Source: a virus. Taken from it: DNA of 20,521 bases. How positions within the stretch are numbered: the stretch's first letter is position 1; each line of letters opens with the position of its first letter. A program made the translations under genes and the position numbers. This document shows positions 18,934-20,521 of this stretch, one piece after another. The notes under the pieces are model-generated. The model was not told the DNA's origin, made no database searches, and saw only the letters and a list, made by a program, of their open reading frames with translations. The stretch lies in the IMG/VR virus record IMGVR_UViG_3300003324_000599, positions 1-20,521 of that record. One strand, 5' to 3'.

Positions 18934-19182
18934 ATGGAAACGCCATCCTTCGACATCGTCACGCCGTTCGGGCTGGTCCGTGAGCCGTCCGGTTTGCGCA
19001 TCGCCCGGTCGGCGATTCACGAAGCCCCGGTCGAGCCGGTCCGTCCGACGACCGTCGAGCGCATCCGCCACCGCGAGAGTATCGCGCAGCGTCAGTTGCT
19101 GATCGGCGTCGCTTGCGTCATCCTGGCATGGGCGACGCTCGGCTATTTCGTCGGCCGCGTCCTTTGGGCAGTGCTCTCGTGA
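18934..19182 (+). CDS. Small membrane-anchored hypothetical protein, 82 aa
   Basis: First gene of the rightward operon. ATG 18934 has GAGGAA about 5 nt upstream, and an earlier ATG at 18922 is less well placed. The N-terminal 50 residues are polar (METPSFDIVTPFGLVREPSG) and the C-terminus is one strong transmembrane helix (LLIGVACVILAWATLGYFV, then GRVLWAVLS). The likely topology is a cytoplasmic N-domain and a C-terminal anchor. Role unknown; early small membrane proteins of phage can affect host physiology or superinfection. Confidence 0.75.
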   Translation: METPSFDIVTPFGLVREPSGLRIARSAIHEAPVEPVRPTTVERIRHRESIAQRQLLIGVACVILAWATLGYFVGRVLWAVLS

Positions 19183-19427
19183 TTCGCCCGCGTCTCTATC
19201 CGGTGATCTCGCTCACCGGCGGTCCATTCCGGCCGACGCCGGGCACGGTCGCGATCTTCTTCACCTGGTCCGACGCGGTGAGCTTCATCAACGCGGAGCT
19301 GCCGGAACGTAACCTCTACCTCGGCGCTGAGCGCGAAGATCGTCGCGCAACCGGCTACCGATGGCGTGAGCGCGCGGACCTCGAGCCGAAGGAACTGCCC
19401 AACGGGCGGTTTCAAGTGGCCGCATGA
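19179..19427 (+). CDS. Hypothetical early phage protein, 82 aa
   Basis: Starts at GTG 19179 in a GTGA overlap with the gene before. The frame extends upstream only as antisense or out-of-frame shadow. The product begins MIRPRLYPVISLTGGPFRP and has VAIFFTWSDAVSFINAEL and RNLYLGAERED. It looks like a small alpha/beta protein without signal or membrane segment. No family known to me. Confidence 0.6.
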   Translation: MIRPRLYPVISLTGGPFRPTPGTVAIFFTWSDAVSFINAELPERNLYLGAEREDRRATGYRWRERADLEPKELPNGRFQVAA

Positions 19428-19454
19428 TCGGCCGCCAGTGCCTCTGGATCGAGC

Positions 19455-19769
19455 ATGGCGACGGAGCCGCGAAAGCGCATGCTGCGCTTCAGTGCGGCGA
19501 CTCCTCGCCTCGCAGTGATCGACGGACGCCGTCAACGCGCAATGCCCCTGCGCCTGATCGGCGAGGCCGGAACCGGGGAACGGTTGGTCCCCACCAGCGA
19601 CCTGGTTCCGGCCGCCCCACTCACTGCCGCCGAAGAGGCGGAATATGCGCGCCTCGACGCGCAGCTCGCCGGCACGCTCGGCGAAGCGCGGACGCTCAAG
19701 CGCTTCAACGGCCTTCGGCTGCGATCACTCGTGTTTGGGGAGGGGAAGGATGGACGTGCGTGTGACTAG
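19455..19769 (+). CDS. Hypothetical early phage protein, 104 aa
   Basis: ATG 19455 begins 27 bp after the previous stop, with a weak ribosome site (GGATCGAG). The product begins MATEPRKRMLRFSAATPRLA and contains an acidic helical part (TAAEEAEYARLDAQLAGTLG) and a basic part (EARTLKRFNGLRLRSL). An overlapping frame from 19424 (ATGA-coupled) gives an Arg/Pro-rich, unlikely protein. Not recognised. Confidence 0.55.
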   Translation: MATEPRKRMLRFSAATPRLAVIDGRRQRAMPLRLIGEAGTGERLVPTSDLVPAAPLTAAEEAEYARLDAQLAGTLGEARTLKRFNGLRLRSLVFGEGKDGRACD

Positions 19770-20004
19770 GTCCGCCGCGCTTCGATATGGCGAGCGTGTC
19801 GAGCCCTGCTCATTGGAGCGGGCGCGCGCGTCCATCCTGTCTCACTCCCGCGCGATCGAGGCCGCCGCCGATTTCGGATGCCAGGTCGTCCGCTGCGGCA
19901 CCGGCGAGCGCCTGGTCCTCGAAGGCGCGACCGTCGTCGGCGTCTATGAGCGCGGCAACCTCCCGCGCCAGTGCCGCTCGCCGTTTCGGGAAGGGCGGTT
20001 CTGA
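19750..20004 (+). CDS. Hypothetical early phage protein, 84 aa
   Basis: ATG 19750 lies inside the end of the previous gene (20-nt overlap), directly after AGGGGAAGG. The product (MDVRVTRSAALRYGERVEPC) has EAAADFGCQVVRCGTGERLV and ends QCRSPFREGRF. Small alpha/beta protein with no recognisable motif. The TGA shares one base with the next ATG (TGATG). Confidence 0.6.
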   Translation: MDVRVTRSAALRYGERVEPCSLERARASILSHSRAIEAAADFGCQVVRCGTGERLVLEGATVVGVYERGNLPRQCRSPFREGRF

Positions 20005-20285
20005 TGCCTCCACACAACCTCGCCACCATCACTCCGCCGCGCACGATCGCCAATGTGCTGCTCGACCTGCGCGAGGCTCGCCGTGATTGGGAGCAGGCGC
20101 TGAGAGACGCCGAACGCGCCGCGCGCGAGAACAATCCTCGGCTTGAGGAAGAGTACGGCGACCGCATGAGCGAAGCGGATAGGCGCATCGACGACTTGCG
20201 CGACGAGTTCGCCGAGCGGTTCGTCAAAGCGACCGGCCTCACCTGGAAGCAGGTTCAGGAAGCGGTCGAAAGGGCGGACCTGTGA
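20004..20285 (+). CDS. Coiled-coil hypothetical protein before the exonuclease, 93 aa
   Basis: Coupled to the gene before by TGATG and to the exonuclease by GTGA. The sequence (NVLLDLREARRDWEQALRDA, then EADRRIDDLRDEFAERFVKA) is strongly helical and charged, probably a coiled coil or helical hairpin. The place directly before a YqaJ exonuclease suggests an accessory of recombination or DNA replication, but there is no recognisable annealing-protein signature. Confidence 0.65.
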   Translation: MPPHNLATITPPRTIANVLLDLREARRDWEQALRDAERAARENNPRLEEEYGDRMSEADRRIDDLRDEFAERFVKATGLTWKQVQEAVERADL

Positions 20286-20521
20286 ACGCACCCGATCACT
20301 CGACCATCGACGACGCTCGGTTCCGCGCGCAGCATGTCGGCGCATCCGAAGTGGCAGCGCTGTTCGACTGCTCGCCCTATCTGACCCACTTCGAGCTGTG
20401 GCACCGCAAGAAGGGTAACATCGCCGAGCCGCAATTCAATGAAATCGCCGACGATGGAACGCCTGAGAATGAGCGCATCTATTGGGGCGTTCGTCTCGAA
20501 GCGGCGATCATCGAGGCGGCG
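20282..20521 (+). CDS. YqaJ-type phage recombination exonuclease (partial, 3' end outside window)
   Basis: GTG 20282 overlaps the previous TGA (GTGA), and 80 codons are visible without a stop. The start of the protein has the YqaJ/lambda exonuclease signature: VGASEVAALFDCSPYLTHFE, then LWHRKKGNI, then NERIYWGVRLEAAI, where the last Glu is a conserved active-site neighbour. These 5'-3' exonucleases make single strands for annealing-type recombination. The metal-binding core (D...ExK) lies outside the window. Confidence 0.88.
   Translation, partial: MNAPDHSTIDDARFRAQHVGASEVAALFDCSPYLTHFELWHRKKGNIAEPQFNEIADDGTPENERIYWGVRLEAAIIEAA

Noticed and set aside
19424-19765. Alternative plus-strand gene starting with ATGA coupling at 19424
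   Set aside because: Its product is dominated by Arg, Pro and Ala with no plausible fold. The overlapping frame from 19455 has a normal composition.
1-20521. CRISPR array, tRNA genes, integrase, attachment sites and lysis genes
   Set aside because: I saw no regularly spaced repeats, no tRNA-like cloverleaf, and no tyrosine or serine recombinase or endolysin motifs in any credible frame.

Overview
The window reads as a stretch of a temperate phage or prophage from a GC-rich alphaproteobacterium. Sphingomonadales is my best guess, from the feel of the proteins and from leader-poor, GC-rich genes; it is not demonstrated. There are no host genes, tRNAs, integrase or attachment sites, so I cannot tell an integrated prophage from a free phage genome. 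Almost every base is coding. Most gene junctions overlap by 1 or 4 nt (TGATG, ATGA or GTGA), as in a tightly coupled phage transcript.

The control point lies near 17.7 kb. A short Cro-like regulator (17509-17709, minus strand) and a LexA/CI-like autocleaving repressor (17806-18471, plus strand) diverge from an intergenic region with three near-palindromic copies of a CGATAATCG operator. Two related copies occur at 18.86-18.90 kb, before the rightward operon. The repressor is followed by an overlapping gene for a probably exported protein, a lysogenic-conversion candidate.

The leftward transcript from cro fills the rest of the window down to base 1. First come small DNA-binding proteins and nucleases (HNH, VRR-NUC). 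Next are replication and DNA-modification genes: a SNF2-like helicase fused to a beta-class DNA methyltransferase, a Toprim primase and a RepA-like hexameric helicase. They are followed by a GIY-YIG-like protein and a DUF559-type nuclease. Packaging and head genes come last: small and large terminase, portal, MuF-like head morphogenesis protein, and a DUF2213 protein that runs off the left end. The rightward operon (18934 to the right edge) has five small unknown genes and then the start of a YqaJ-type recombination exonuclease.

Several things stand out. An endonuclease VII-type HNH gene sits out of frame inside the helicase-methyltransferase gene, while the outer frame stays open throughout. 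The portal protein carries a C-terminal 2H phosphodiesterase domain of the Acb1 anti-CBASS type. A Tat-exported glycoside hydrolase lies between portal and MuF genes. The DUF2213 gene has an internal, well-led start that could give a separate scaffold protein. The operator array links the switch to the rightward operon. The leftward operon carries five different nuclease families.
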